This document shows, in pieces, positions 6,108-12,207 of a DNA stretch of 12,207 nucleotides; position 1 is the first letter of the stretch, and each line of letters opens with the position of its first letter. The stretch covers positions 1 to 12,207 of the forward strand of contig CAAEOA010000077.1 of the NCBI GenBank assembly GCA_900757485.1. Reading direction: 5' to 3'. The notes beneath the pieces are model-generated. The model was not told the origin of the DNA. It saw only the letters and a list, made by a program, of their open reading frames with translations, and did not search any database. The position numbers were made by a program, and so were the translations under genes. The DNA comes from Oscillospiraceae bacterium. Its GTDB lineage: Bacteria; Bacillota; Clostridia; Oscillospirales; Ruminococcaceae.

Positions 6108-6175
6108 AAAAGTAAGCAGATACTTATATATCTGCTTGCCCTAATTATGCGGCTAATAGTGCAGAAACTGCACGT
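6108..6175 (+). repeat. Decayed second copy of the first array segment
   Basis: This stretch aligns with 5874-5938. Both start AAAAGTAAGCAGAT, then share ATCTGC, ATGCGGCT and an (A/G)(G/T)TGCA stem start in the same order. The first and third hairpins are kept in changed form: GCAGATA/TATCTGC (6116-6135) and GTGCAG / AAA / CTGCAC (6159-6173). The middle hairpin has lost its left arm. The array therefore seems to have grown or moved by segmental duplication. Confidence 0.55.
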
Positions 6176-6208
6176 AACATAAATAATCTTCGGAAACAAT
6201 TCGGCTTA

Positions 6209-6241
6209 GGGCCTGTTCCATTACGGGTCCTGAATTTTTTG
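6209..6241 (+). terminator. Possible weak terminator or attenuator before soj
   Basis: GGGCCT (6209-6214) and GGGTCC (6225-6230) can form six pairs, two of them G-U, around a 10-base loop; six Ts follow at 6235-6240. It would end most transcripts from the 5845 promoter 45 bases before soj. The stem is weak, so this may be chance. Confidence 0.33.
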
Positions 6242-6285
6242 TCGCTTTTATAAAGCTTGTTCCGAAAAAAGAAGGAGGTTTCGCG

Positions 6286-7050
6286 TTGAGTAAGGTCATT
6301 TCAATCGCCAATCAAAAGGGCGGTGTCGGAAAAACAACATCTGCGGTTAATATTGCGGCGGCGTTGGGTCAGCAAAAGAAAAAAGTACTGTTGATTGACC
6401 TGGACCCGCAGGGGAATGCCACCAGTGGAATGGGACTCAATAAACGGAATAATAAAAAGACGGTTTATGACATCATTCTCCAGGATGAGAAAGCAGAAGA
6501 TGTCATTATTTCGTCTGCTTATAAAAACGTAGATATGATTCCCGGCAGCATTATGCTTGCGGGAGGAGAAATTGAACTGGTCGACATGGAGAATCGTGTC
6601 TATCGACTGAAACTGGCACTGACGTTGGTGAAAGAAAAATATGACTTCATTCTGATCGACTGTCCCCCTTCTTTGGGACTGCTGACTTTGAATGCGCTTG
6701 CTGCCAGTCACTCGTTTATTATCCCGATTCAATGCGAATATTACGCTCTTGAGGGCTTGTCACAGCTGATGGAAACGGTGCGAAACGTGAAGCGGCTTTA
6801 TAATTGCTGTCTGGAAATTGAAGGCGTTTTGCTGACAATGTATGACGGCAGATTGAATTTAACTTTGCAGGTAGTAGATGAAGTGAAAAAATACTTCCCG
6901 CAGAAGGTTTATAAAACAGTGGTACCGAGAAACGTCCGGCTTTCCGAGGCCCCCAGTTTCGGACAGCCGATTCAGTATTATGATAAGGGCTCTAAAGGAA
7001 CAAAGGCTTATAATGATCTCGCAAAGGAAATTATCAAGCAAAATCGTTAA
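6286..7050 (+). CDS. soj: Chromosome partitioning ATPase Soj (ParA)
   Basis: A ParA/MinD-type ATPase that dimerises on DNA with ATP, is stimulated by ParB at parS, and in Bacillus also regulates DnaA. The 254 residues match the family. The deviant Walker A KGGVGKTT (11-18) includes the signature lysine K11. DLDPQGN follows with D40, and LIDCPPSLG carries the Walker B aspartate. The C-terminal part holds VVPRNVRLSEAPSFGQPI, typical of Soj. The start is TTG: AAGGAGG (6272-6278) sits 7 bases before it, and the translation MSKVISIANQKGG aligns with family N-termini. It has no N-terminal DNA-binding domain, as in chromosomal rather than plasmid type Ia ParA. It is 45 bases before parB and presumably cotranscribed with it. 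Confidence 0.96.
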   Translation: MSKVISIANQKGGVGKTTSAVNIAAALGQQKKKVLLIDLDPQGNATSGMGLNKRNNKKTVYDIILQDEKAEDVIISSAYKNVDMIPGSIMLAGGEIELVDMENRVYRLKLALTLVKEKYDFILIDCPPSLGLLTLNALAASHSFIIPIQCEYYALEGLSQLMETVRNVKRLYNCCLEIEGVLLTMYDGRLNLTLQVVDEVKKYFPQKVYKTVVPRNVRLSEAPSFGQPIQYYDKGSKGTKAYNDLAKEIIKQNR

Positions 7051-7055
7051 AGAGC

Positions 7056-7090
7056 CATTCCCAAAGGAAACAAAATATAGGAAGGGAATG
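7056..7090 (+). promoter_or_regulatory. Short stem that could mask the parB ribosome binding site
   Basis: CATTCCC (7056-7062), just after the soj stop, is complementary to GGGAATG (7084-7090), which overlaps the parB Shine-Dalgarno region (GGAAGGG, 7080-7086). A 7-bp stem over a 21-base loop could lower parB translation unless ribosomes finishing soj open it. Only the complementarity is seen; the regulation is inferred. Confidence 0.35.
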
Positions 7091-7095
7091 ATAGA

Positions 7096-7950
7096 ATGGC
7101 GAGAAAAAGCGGATTAGGAAAAGGGTTGGACGCCCTTTTTGTCGATAACAGCACCGATCATGCCAATGGGGTAGTAACCTTACGCATCAGCGAAATTGAA
7201 CCCAATAAAAATCAGCCGCGGAAGGATTTTGACGAGAATGCGCTGGCACAGTTGGCGGATTCTATTGCGGAGCATGGCGTGCTTCAGCCGCTGCTGGTTC
7301 GTCCCATGACAAATGGAGGATATCAGCTGGTCGCGGGAGAACGGCGTTGGAGAGCCAGCAAAATGGCAGGCTTGAGCGAGGTGCCGGTGGTAGTACAGGA
7401 AATGACCGACACCGAGGCAATGGAAATCGGATTGATTGAAAATCTTCAGCGGGAAGATTTAAATCCGATCGAAGAAGCGCTCGGTTATCGGGAATTAATT
7501 GATTCACATCAGATGACTCAGGATATGGTTGCACAGCGGGTCGGAAAATCTAGACCGGTCGTTGCAAACGCGCTTCGTTTGCTCAACTTACCTGACGGCG
7601 TGGTGAAAATGGTTCGAAACGGAGCTCTTTCCGCCGGGCATGCGCGGGCGCTGTTGTCGATTGAAGATCCCGAGGAGCAGAATTCGATGGCAAAAAAGGC
7701 TGCTGACGGATTACTGACGGTACGGGATATTGAAAAATGCGGCAAAAAGAACAATCAGCCGGCTAAAACAGCAAAAACGGGAAAAACTATCCAAAAGGAC
7801 AGCTTTTACGACGAGATGGAGATTGCGCTGAAACAGGAATTGGGGAAAAGAGTAAAAATCACCATGAACGGCAGCAAGGGCAGGCTGGAAATTGAATTTT
7901 ACAGCAAAGAGGAGCTTTCTGAACTGGCAGAAAGTCTTACCCGCCACTAA
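7096..7950 (+). CDS. parB: Chromosome partitioning protein ParB (Spo0J)
   Basis: A CTP-dependent DNA clamp that loads at parS, spreads, recruits SMC and stimulates Soj. It has 284 residues, close to Bacillus Spo0J. The N-terminal basic motif KGLGKGLDALF form is present as KSGLGKGLDALF, which contacts ParA. The CTP-binding motifs are GERRWR (81-86) and ENLQR (115-119). The helix-turn-helix begins at MTQDM (140), and a C-terminal dimerisation domain follows a Lys-rich linker around 220-230. The specificity positions are R153, A159, N164 and G181, keeping the ParB-type R and G and spaced exactly as in the Noc paralogue. The ATG follows AGGGA (7082-7086). The likely targets are the three parS sites at 3390, 5693 and 5761. 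A hairpin repeat, not a U-run terminator, follows the stop. Confidence 0.96.
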   Translation: MARKSGLGKGLDALFVDNSTDHANGVVTLRISEIEPNKNQPRKDFDENALAQLADSIAEHGVLQPLLVRPMTNGGYQLVAGERRWRASKMAGLSEVPVVVQEMTDTEAMEIGLIENLQREDLNPIEEALGYRELIDSHQMTQDMVAQRVGKSRPVVANALRLLNLPDGVVKMVRNGALSAGHARALLSIEDPEEQNSMAKKAADGLLTVRDIEKCGKKNNQPAKTAKTGKTIQKDSFYDEMEIALKQELGKRVKITMNGSKGRLEIEFYSKEELSELAESLTRH

Positions 7951-7956
7951 GCATAA

Positions 7957-7988
7957 GCAGGGGATAATCCCCTGCACCCTAAATCGCG
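7957..7988 (-). repeat. R2 dispersed repeat, inverted copy after parB
   Basis: On the minus strand this reads CGCGATTTAGGGT followed by the hairpin GCAGGGGA / TTA / TCCCCTGC, identical in its stem to 128-146. It starts 6 bases after the parB stop. No U-run follows, so it resembles a stop-proximal hairpin but not a standard terminator. The following 7989-8116 holds AAAGTAAGTA (also near base 24). It also holds GCGGGAATAAAAGCGATTAATCC, split as GCGGGAAT and TTAATCC, resembling 1806-1829. I see no T-box or promoter there. Confidence 0.7.
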
Positions 7989-8116
7989 ACAAAGTAAGTA
8001 TAAGGAATGAGAACAGGCTCGCGGTAAGGGACTGCATATATGAATGCGGGAATAAAAGCGATTAATCCCCGCGGAAATGTTTTAGAAAATGATGAACAGA
8101 AGGGAATATAGAGCTT

Positions 8117-9397
8117 ATGTTGGACATAAAGTTGCTTCGGACAAATCCGGAATTAGTAAAAGAAAATATTAAAAAGAAATTTCAGGATCAAAAATTGGTT
8201 CTGGTCGATGAAGTTGTGGCGATGGATCAGGAATATCGCGACGCCAAATCTCGCTGTGATGAGCTGCGCGGACAGCGCAACACCATCAGTAAGCAGATCG
8301 GCGGTTTTATGTCCAAAGGTCAGAAGGAAGAGGCAGAGGCTGCAAAGCAGCAGGTCGCCGCGATTGCCAAGGAATTAACTGAGCTGGAAGAAAAGGAAGA
8401 AACCCTTGCAGCCGAAATCAGAGAACGGATGCTGGTGATTCCGAATATTATCGACGAATCGGTGCCGATCGGCAAGGATGACAGCGAAAACGTAGAAGTA
8501 GAGCGGTTTGGTGAGCCGGTTGTGCCGGAATATGAAGTGCCGTACCATGTTGATATCATGGAAAAATTGAGCGGCATTGATCTGGACAGTGCCAGAAAAA
8601 CCAGCGGAAACGGATTTTATTATCTTTGCGGCGATATTGCCCGGTTGCATTCCGCGATTTTGTCCTATGCAAGAGATTTTATGATTGACCGCGGTTTTAC
8701 TTATTATGTTCCGCCCTTTATGATTCGCAGCAATGTGGTGACCGGCGTTATGAGCTTTGCCGAGATGGAAAACATGATGTATAAAATCGAGGGCGAGGAC
8801 CTTTATCTGATTGGTACCAGCGAGCACTCGATGATCGGCAAATTCATCGACACCATTTTGGAGGAGGACAAGCTCCCCCAGACGCTGACCAGCTATTCGC
8901 CCTGCTTCCGCAAAGAAGTAGGCGCGCACGGAATCGAGGAACGGGGCGTATACCGTATCCACCAGTTTGAAAAGCAGGAGATGGTGGTTGTCTGCAAACC
9001 GGAGGACAGCCCGATGTGGTTTGAAAAGCTATATCACAATACGGTTGACTTCTTCCGCACGTTGGATATTCCGGTGCGGACGCTGGAGTGCTGTTCCGGT
9101 GACTTGGCGGATCTGAAAGTGAAGAGTATCGACGTGGAAGCATGGTCTCCGCGCCAGCAGAAATATTTTGAGGTAGGAAGCTGCTCCAATTTGGGCGATG
9201 CGCAGGCGCGCAGGCTGGGTATCCGCGTGAAAAACAAGGAGACGGGGAATTATTTCCCGCACACCCTCAACAACACCGTTGTGGCTCCGCCCCGGATGTT
9301 AATTGCATTTCTGGAAAACAATTACAACCAAGACGGCTCGATTCGTATTCCCGAGGCACTTCGGATGTACATGGGCGGAAAAGAAATTTTAAAATAG
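8117..9397 (+). CDS. serS: Serine--tRNA ligase, divergent clostridial type
   Basis: A cytosolic class II synthetase that charges tRNA-Ser with serine. It has 426 residues, normal length. The N-terminal coiled-coil arm (about 30-105, Glu/Lys/Gln-rich), which grips the tRNA long variable arm, is clear. The catalytic core contains TSE (234-236), motif 2 starting CFRKE (263-267) with the IHQFEKQEM segment, and motif 3 around R393 (PPRMLIAFLEN). It differs from the common bacterial enzyme: TSEHSMIGK stands where TAEVPLTN is usual, GAHGIEERGVYRIHQFEK where GSAGRDTRGLIRQHQFEK is usual, and HTLNNTVVAPPR where HTLNGSGLAVGR is usual. The key T, E, R and HQFEK residues remain, so activity is likely. ATG 8117 has AAGGGA upstream at a rather long spacing. 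No T-box leader is visible. Confidence 0.94.
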   Translation: MLDIKLLRTNPELVKENIKKKFQDQKLVLVDEVVAMDQEYRDAKSRCDELRGQRNTISKQIGGFMSKGQKEEAEAAKQQVAAIAKELTELEEKEETLAAEIRERMLVIPNIIDESVPIGKDDSENVEVERFGEPVVPEYEVPYHVDIMEKLSGIDLDSARKTSGNGFYYLCGDIARLHSAILSYARDFMIDRGFTYYVPPFMIRSNVVTGVMSFAEMENMMYKIEGEDLYLIGTSEHSMIGKFIDTILEEDKLPQTLTSYSPCFRKEVGAHGIEERGVYRIHQFEKQEMVVVCKPEDSPMWFEKLYHNTVDFFRTLDIPVRTLECCSGDLADLKVKSIDVEAWSPRQQKYFEVGSCSNLGDAQARRLGIRVKNKETGNYFPHTLNNTVVAPPRMLIAFLENNYNQDGSIRIPEALRMYMGGKEILK

Positions 9398-9408
9398 GCA
9401 TGAAAAAG

Positions 9409-9441
9409 GAGGTTGACGGTCGGTTTGCGATTGTCAGCCTC
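9409..9441 (+). other. Hairpin between serS and the thioesterase gene
   Basis: GAGGTTGAC (9409-9417) pairs with GTCAGCCTC (9433-9441), nine pairs including one G-U, around a 15-base loop. No U-run follows, so full termination is unlikely. It may partly separate serS from the next gene or stabilise the serS mRNA end. A 14-codon ORF (9400-9444) runs across it; I do not consider it a gene. Confidence 0.4.
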
Positions 9442-9472
9442 TGAATTTTATCAATGATTTGGGGGATTGAAA

Positions 9473-10228
9473 ATGCCGGAGCAAAAAGACGGGATTTTTA
9501 ATTATAATATTTATCTGCATTTTTATGACTGTGATCCCAAAGAGCAGGCAAAGCTATCGACGATACTGAAATATGCCGCCGATATTGCCGGGATAGATTA
9601 CACCTTAAAGGGATACAGTCATCAATATTTATGGGACAACGGAATGGTGTTTTTATTATCGCGTTCCAGCTTTCGGATTCATCGGATGCCGCGCGCCTAT
9701 GAGGAAATCGTTGTTTCCACCTGGGAACACGGAATAAAAGGCTCTCAATTTTTGCGGGATTTTGAATATTTCAGCAAGGAGGGAGAGCTGTTGGTTTCGG
9801 CATCTACTGCTTGGCTGCTGGTGAATCCTGTCAGTCGTAAAATTTTAAGGCCGACCGAGTTTATCGGAGAACTGCAGAAGCTGCCTGAGAAGAAGCCGGA
9901 CTGTATGGAGGCGGGGAAGCTGCGGATGCCGGAGCAGCACGAGTTCCTCGGCAAGCGAAAAATACGATATTCGGATCTGGACGGAAACGGCCACGTTTAC
10001 AATGCGGTATACGGGGATATTGTCTCTGATTTTTTGCCGGAGGATCTAATCCGGCGCCAAATGGTCGGGTTCCAGATCAACTATCAGACCGAAGCGGTTT
10101 TGGGAGAGGAACTGGATATATTTCTGGCGCTCGATTCGACTGATCCGAACAGCCGATACATTGAGGGGAGAAATGCCGCCGGCGGAAATTGCTTTATCAG
10201 CCGGATTGAGTTTACGGCAGAGGATTGA
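9473..10228 (+). CDS. Acyl-ACP thioesterase (FatA/FatB-like, double hotdog)
   Basis: Predicted to hydrolyse acyl-acyl-carrier protein and release free fatty acids in the cytosol. The 251-residue length fits two fused hotdog domains. The N-terminal half has the family pattern NYNIYLHFYDCDPKEQAKL and a WLLVNP strand. The C-terminal half has YSDLDGNGHVYNAVYGD, where the conserved D, N and H of the (D)xxGHVNNxxY motif lie; here the second N region reads VYNAVY. ATG 9473 is preferred over the in-frame TTG at 9467 because GGGGG (9461-9465) lies 7 bases upstream. It is 6 bases ahead of the alkyltransferase gene and likely cotranscribed with it. Chain-length preference cannot be read from sequence. 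Bacterial members are common in gut Firmicutes. Confidence 0.88.
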   Translation: MPEQKDGIFNYNIYLHFYDCDPKEQAKLSTILKYAADIAGIDYTLKGYSHQYLWDNGMVFLLSRSSFRIHRMPRAYEEIVVSTWEHGIKGSQFLRDFEYFSKEGELLVSASTAWLLVNPVSRKILRPTEFIGELQKLPEKKPDCMEAGKLRMPEQHEFLGKRKIRYSDLDGNGHVYNAVYGDIVSDFLPEDLIRRQMVGFQINYQTEAVLGEELDIFLALDSTDPNSRYIEGRNAAGGNCFISRIEFTAED

Positions 10229-10234
10229 GTGAGA

Positions 10235-10543
10235 ATGAATTTTTACGATAAAGTGTATGCGGTTGTCAAGCAGATTCCGAAAGGAAAAGTTGCTACTTAC
10301 GGGCAGATTGCACTGCTTTGCGGAAATCCGCGTGCAGCCCGCGCCGTAGGTTATGCGCTGCACTGCAATCCCGAGCCGGGAATCATTCCCTGTCATCGGG
10401 TGGTAAACCGCGAGGGAAGAACAGCGCCCGGATTCGCATTCGGAGGACCCAACGTACAGAGGGAAATGTTGGAGAGTGAAGGTGTCGTTTTCGACGACGA
10501 GGGGAAAGCTTTGTTGAAAACTTACATTTGGCACCAGGCATAA
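10235..10543 (+). CDS. Single-domain MGMT-family DNA alkyltransferase-like protein
   Basis: A 102-residue protein equal to the C-terminal DNA-binding/active-site domain of O6-methylguanine-DNA methyltransferase. The start MNFYDKVYAVVKQIPKGKVATYGQIA is typical (KGKVATYGQIA is the helix-turn-helix entry). RAARAVGYAL supplies the arginine finger, and the active site is IPCHRVV with C53. Alkyltransferase-like (ATL) proteins of the same size usually have Trp or Ala at that place; here Cys is kept, so alkyl transfer is possible although the N-terminal domain is absent. The in-frame GTG at 10229 adds two residues but has poor spacing; ATG 10235 matches the family start. The stop codon TAA is the loop of a perfect hairpin. 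Confidence 0.88.
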   Translation: MNFYDKVYAVVKQIPKGKVATYGQIALLCGNPRAARAVGYALHCNPEPGIIPCHRVVNREGRTAPGFAFGGPNVQREMLESEGVVFDDEGKALLKTYIWHQA

Positions 10544-10557
10544 TGCCTGGACTTTTT
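10534..10557 (+). terminator. Hairpin with the stop codon in its loop, then a T-run
   Basis: CCAGGCA (10534-10540) / TAA / TGCCTGG (10544-10550), followed by ACTTTTT. The alkyltransferase stop codon is exactly the three-base loop. The short stem and five Ts make a plausible but modest terminator. The window's first ten bases match its right half. Confidence 0.5.
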
Positions 10558-10679
10558 GTAAACGAAAAATGCACCGCATTCTTCGTTTACTGACGGCATT
10601 TGTGTTTCCCGGCAAATATGAAGCCGGGATTTCAGCTCCGCTGAAACCACACAAAGCCGCTTGTCTTATCCTGCTTTGT
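10558..10679 (+). repeat. TWJ repeat copy C: leading hairpin plus three-way junction
   Basis: The leading hairpin 10558-10590 has 15 pairs less one mismatch, loop ACC, and stem sequence unlike copy B. The outer stem pairs GGC-TTTGTG (10595-10604, bulged A) with CACAAAGCC (10650-10658). Inner hairpins are CCCGGC/GCCGGG (10608-10628) and TTTCAGC / TCC / GCTGAAA (10630-10646). The second inner stem and the leading hairpin differ from copy B on both sides of the helix, so pairing is kept. GCTTTGT (10673-10679) can compete for ACAAAGC as in copy B. It lies in the 267-base gene-free stretch before the hydrolase gene. Confidence 0.7.
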
Positions 10680-10755
10680 ACAAACTTTATTGCCTGCGGA
10701 TATATGCTGATTTTGTTACGCGAATACTAAACTTTTCTAATGGCACCAGCTCGGT

Positions 10756-10788
10756 GCGCGAATTAGGGTGCAGGGAATTATTCCCTGC
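10756..10788 (+). repeat. R2 dispersed repeat before the hydrolase gene
   Basis: Head GCGCGAATTAGGGT and hairpin GCAGGGAA / TTA / TTCCCTGC (10770-10788). The stem is identical to that at 1857-1875. It is followed directly by AAAAAGGAGTGGT, which supplies the ribosome binding site of the next gene, the same arrangement as before mnmG. Confidence 0.82.
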
Positions 10789-10810
10789 AAAAAGGAGTGG
10801 TTGATTTAAA

Positions 10811-11596
10811 ATGCAGATTACTTTTTTGGGAACCGGTGCAGCAGATACACCTGTGGTGCTTCCGCAGCAGTATCAAGCTGCTTTTTCAAAGGAAATACGC
10901 CGCAACAGCAGCATCTTGGTGCAGGATTGGCTGATGATTGATTGCGGTCCGCATGCGCTCTATTCATTGGAATTGCTCCATGCTGATTTATCAAAGATTA
11001 CGGATTTGTGCGTGACCCACACCCACGCTGATCATATCGATCCTGCCGCCGTTGCCCGATTGGCGGCACTACGGAAAAAGCCGCTGCGCATATGGTGCGA
11101 CGCCGGCGCGGTGCCTGTCTTTTCAGAGATTGCGAATGTTGACATTCATCCTCTGCGGGCAGGGCAGGAAAGGAGCATAGGAGAATGCTCTGTTATTCCA
11201 CTGTCGGCAAATCATTTGGTGGAAAACACCGACGAGCAACCACTGCATTATCTGTTGGAATATCGGGGAAAACGGTTTTTCTATGGCTGCGACGGAGCCT
11301 GGATTCAGGCGGGCAGTTTTCTGACCTTGCAGCAGCATCGTCCGCTTGATTTGATGATCTTTGATGCCACGGTCGGCAGGGAGGACGAGGGGATTCGGCT
11401 GGGCTCCCACAATTCACTGGCAATGCTGGAGTTAATGCTTCCGCTTTTGAAACGGTGCCAAATAGCATCGGAACAAACAAAAATTATTCTTTCTCATATG
11501 GCGATTACCCTTCATCAGCCGCATGACAACATCGTGAAAGAAATGGAGCCGAAGGGCTTTATCGTTGCTTATGATGGTCTGACCATTTCTTTTTGA
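10811..11596 (+). CDS. Metallo-beta-lactamase-fold hydrolase
   Basis: A 261-residue binuclear metal hydrolase fold. The N-terminus MQITFLGTGAAD is the usual first strand. Metal ligands are visible: THTHADH (H70, H72, D74, H75), H135 in SANHLV, D161 in FYGCDGAW and H229 in LSHMAITLH. The pattern is that of the beta-lactamase superfamily group containing PhnP-like phosphodiesterases and RNase Z-like proteins; the substrate cannot be told from sequence. No signal peptide, so cytosolic. GGAG (10794-10797) is 13 bases before the ATG, longer than usual. It is separated by repeats on the left and a gene-free AT-rich stretch on the right, so it is likely its own unit or the tail of the serS group. 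Confidence 0.85.
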   Translation: MQITFLGTGAADTPVVLPQQYQAAFSKEIRRNSSILVQDWLMIDCGPHALYSLELLHADLSKITDLCVTHTHADHIDPAAVARLAALRKKPLRIWCDAGAVPVFSEIANVDIHPLRAGQERSIGECSVIPLSANHLVENTDEQPLHYLLEYRGKRFFYGCDGAWIQAGSFLTLQQHRPLDLMIFDATVGREDEGIRLGSHNSLAMLELMLPLLKRCQIASEQTKIILSHMAITLHQPHDNIVKEMEPKGFIVAYDGLTISF

Positions 11597-11725
11597 TGCT
11601 CGTTAAACTAGCTAAAAATCCGTTCTCCTTTTGAATAAATTAACAACTAAGGGTAAAAATAAAATACATAAAGTATATTTATCGAAACATATTCCGTATA
11701 GTTGTCGTATTTATGGATTCTTTGG

Positions 11726-11754
11726 TTGAAAAAGCGTTATAAAAGTGATATAAT
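11726..11754 (+). promoter_or_regulatory. Consensus sigma-A promoter of guaB
   Basis: TTGAAA (11726-11731), 17-base spacer, perfect TATAAT (11749-11754). The predicted start near 11761 gives a leader of about 47 bases, too short for a purine riboswitch, and none is seen. Upstream 11597-11725 is AT-rich and without a clear terminator for the hydrolase gene. Confidence 0.88.
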
Positions 11755-11807
11755 AGTTCAAATTATAATTTAGCCAAAAAAGGAAAAGATTGAAAGGATG
11801 TGCCGAT

Positions 11808-12207
11808 ATGTTGGAAACTGCTTTTGAGAAAAAGTTTGGCAAAGAGGGTTTGACCTTTGACGATGTTCTGCTGATTCCCGCAGAATCCGATATTCTCCCT
11901 GCTGATATTGACGTAAAAACCAGATTGGCAAAGGATATTATGCTGAACACCCCCATTATTACTGCGGCGATGGATACCGTTACCGAGTTTCGTATGGCAA
12001 TTGCCATAGCGAGAGAGGGCGGTATCGGTATCATCCATAAGAATATGTCGATCGAGGATCAGGCGGATCAGGTCGATAAGGTAAAACGTTCCGAAAACGG
12101 CGTTATTGTGAATCCTTTCTTTTTAAGCCCGGACCACTATGTATTCGACGCCAACGAGCTGATGGGAAAATACCGGATTTCCGGCGTTCCGATCGTAGAG
12201 GACGGAA
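11808..12207 (+). CDS. guaB: Inosine-5'-monophosphate dehydrogenase, N-terminal part
   Basis: Oxidises IMP to XMP with NAD, the first committed step to GMP. Only the first 133 residues are inside the window. LTFDDVLLIPAESDILP and TPIITAAMDTVTEFRMAIAIAREGGIGIIHKNMSIEDQA are diagnostic of the IMPDH barrel. The chain then enters the CBS (Bateman) insert near residue 100, with VFDANELMGKYRISGVPIVEDG. The active-site cysteine loop lies beyond the right edge. AAAGGA (11793-11798) is 9 bases before the ATG. The gene has its own promoter. Confidence 0.97.
   Translation, partial: MLETAFEKKFGKEGLTFDDVLLIPAESDILPADIDVKTRLAKDIMLNTPIITAAMDTVTEFRMAIAIAREGGIGIIHKNMSIEDQADQVDKVKRSENGVIVNPFFLSPDHYVFDANELMGKYRISGVPIVEDG

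Noticed and set aside
5964..6182. 72-residue plus-strand ORF in the hairpin array
   Set aside because: Its sequence is dictated by inverted repeats, and it has no Shine-Dalgarno and no family resemblance.
5540..6285. Replication origin (oriC)
   Set aside because: The gene order suggests the origin is nearby, but I find no cluster of TTATCCACA DnaA boxes and no AT-rich unwinding region paired with them.
7951..8116. T-box leader for serS
   Set aside because: No conserved AGGGTGGnACCGCG T-box sequence and no terminator/antiterminator before serS.
9400..9444. 14-codon ORF (MKKEVDGRFAIVSL) after serS
   Set aside because: No ribosome binding site of its own; it is explained by the inverted repeat it spans.

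Overview
The window looks like a chromosomal segment of a low-to-medium GC, Gram-positive anaerobe of the class Clostridia, probably order Oscillospirales. Three things suggest this: the conserved gene order mnmE-mnmG-rsmG-noc-soj-parB-serS that sits near the replication origin in Firmicutes, Clostridia-like protein sequences, and AGGAGG-type ribosome binding sites. The lineage is inferred from gene order and remembered family sequences, not from a database search. All genes lie on the + strand and none is visibly broken. The last one, guaB, runs off the right edge.

Layout. 1-302: gene-free, full of hairpin repeats. 303-4590: tRNA/rRNA modification genes mnmE, mnmG (with a canonical parS site inside the coding sequence) and rsmG, closed by a strong terminator. 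4739-5539: a ParB paralogue whose four specificity residues are all of the Noc type. 5540-6285: a 746-base gene-free block with a terminator, two mutually inverted parS variants (one centred in a 40-base palindrome), a good sigma-A promoter, and an array of small hairpins most of which have three-base loops. 6286-7950: soj (parA) and parB. 8117-10543: an atypical seryl-tRNA synthetase, an acyl-ACP thioesterase and a one-domain MGMT-type alkyltransferase. 10811-11596: a metallo-beta-lactamase-fold hydrolase. 11808 to the end: the start of guaB behind a consensus promoter.

How it works together. Soj, ParB and three parS sites form a chromosome-partition locus. Noc probably couples nucleoid position to division, presumably through a separate DNA site. 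MnmE and MnmG jointly modify the tRNA wobble uridine and RsmG methylates 16S rRNA. The remaining genes are housekeeping functions in translation, lipid metabolism, DNA repair and GMP synthesis.

The most unusual content is between the genes. At least two dispersed repeat families recur. One (R2) is about 33 bases: a short conserved head plus a GC hairpin, twice placed directly in front of the ribosome binding site of the next gene. The other (called TWJ here) folds as a leading hairpin followed by a three-way junction. It has two close copies, with compensatory base changes between them, and a more diverged inverted copy. Together with the hairpin array before soj, these show a strong local preference for perfect stems capped by three-base loops.
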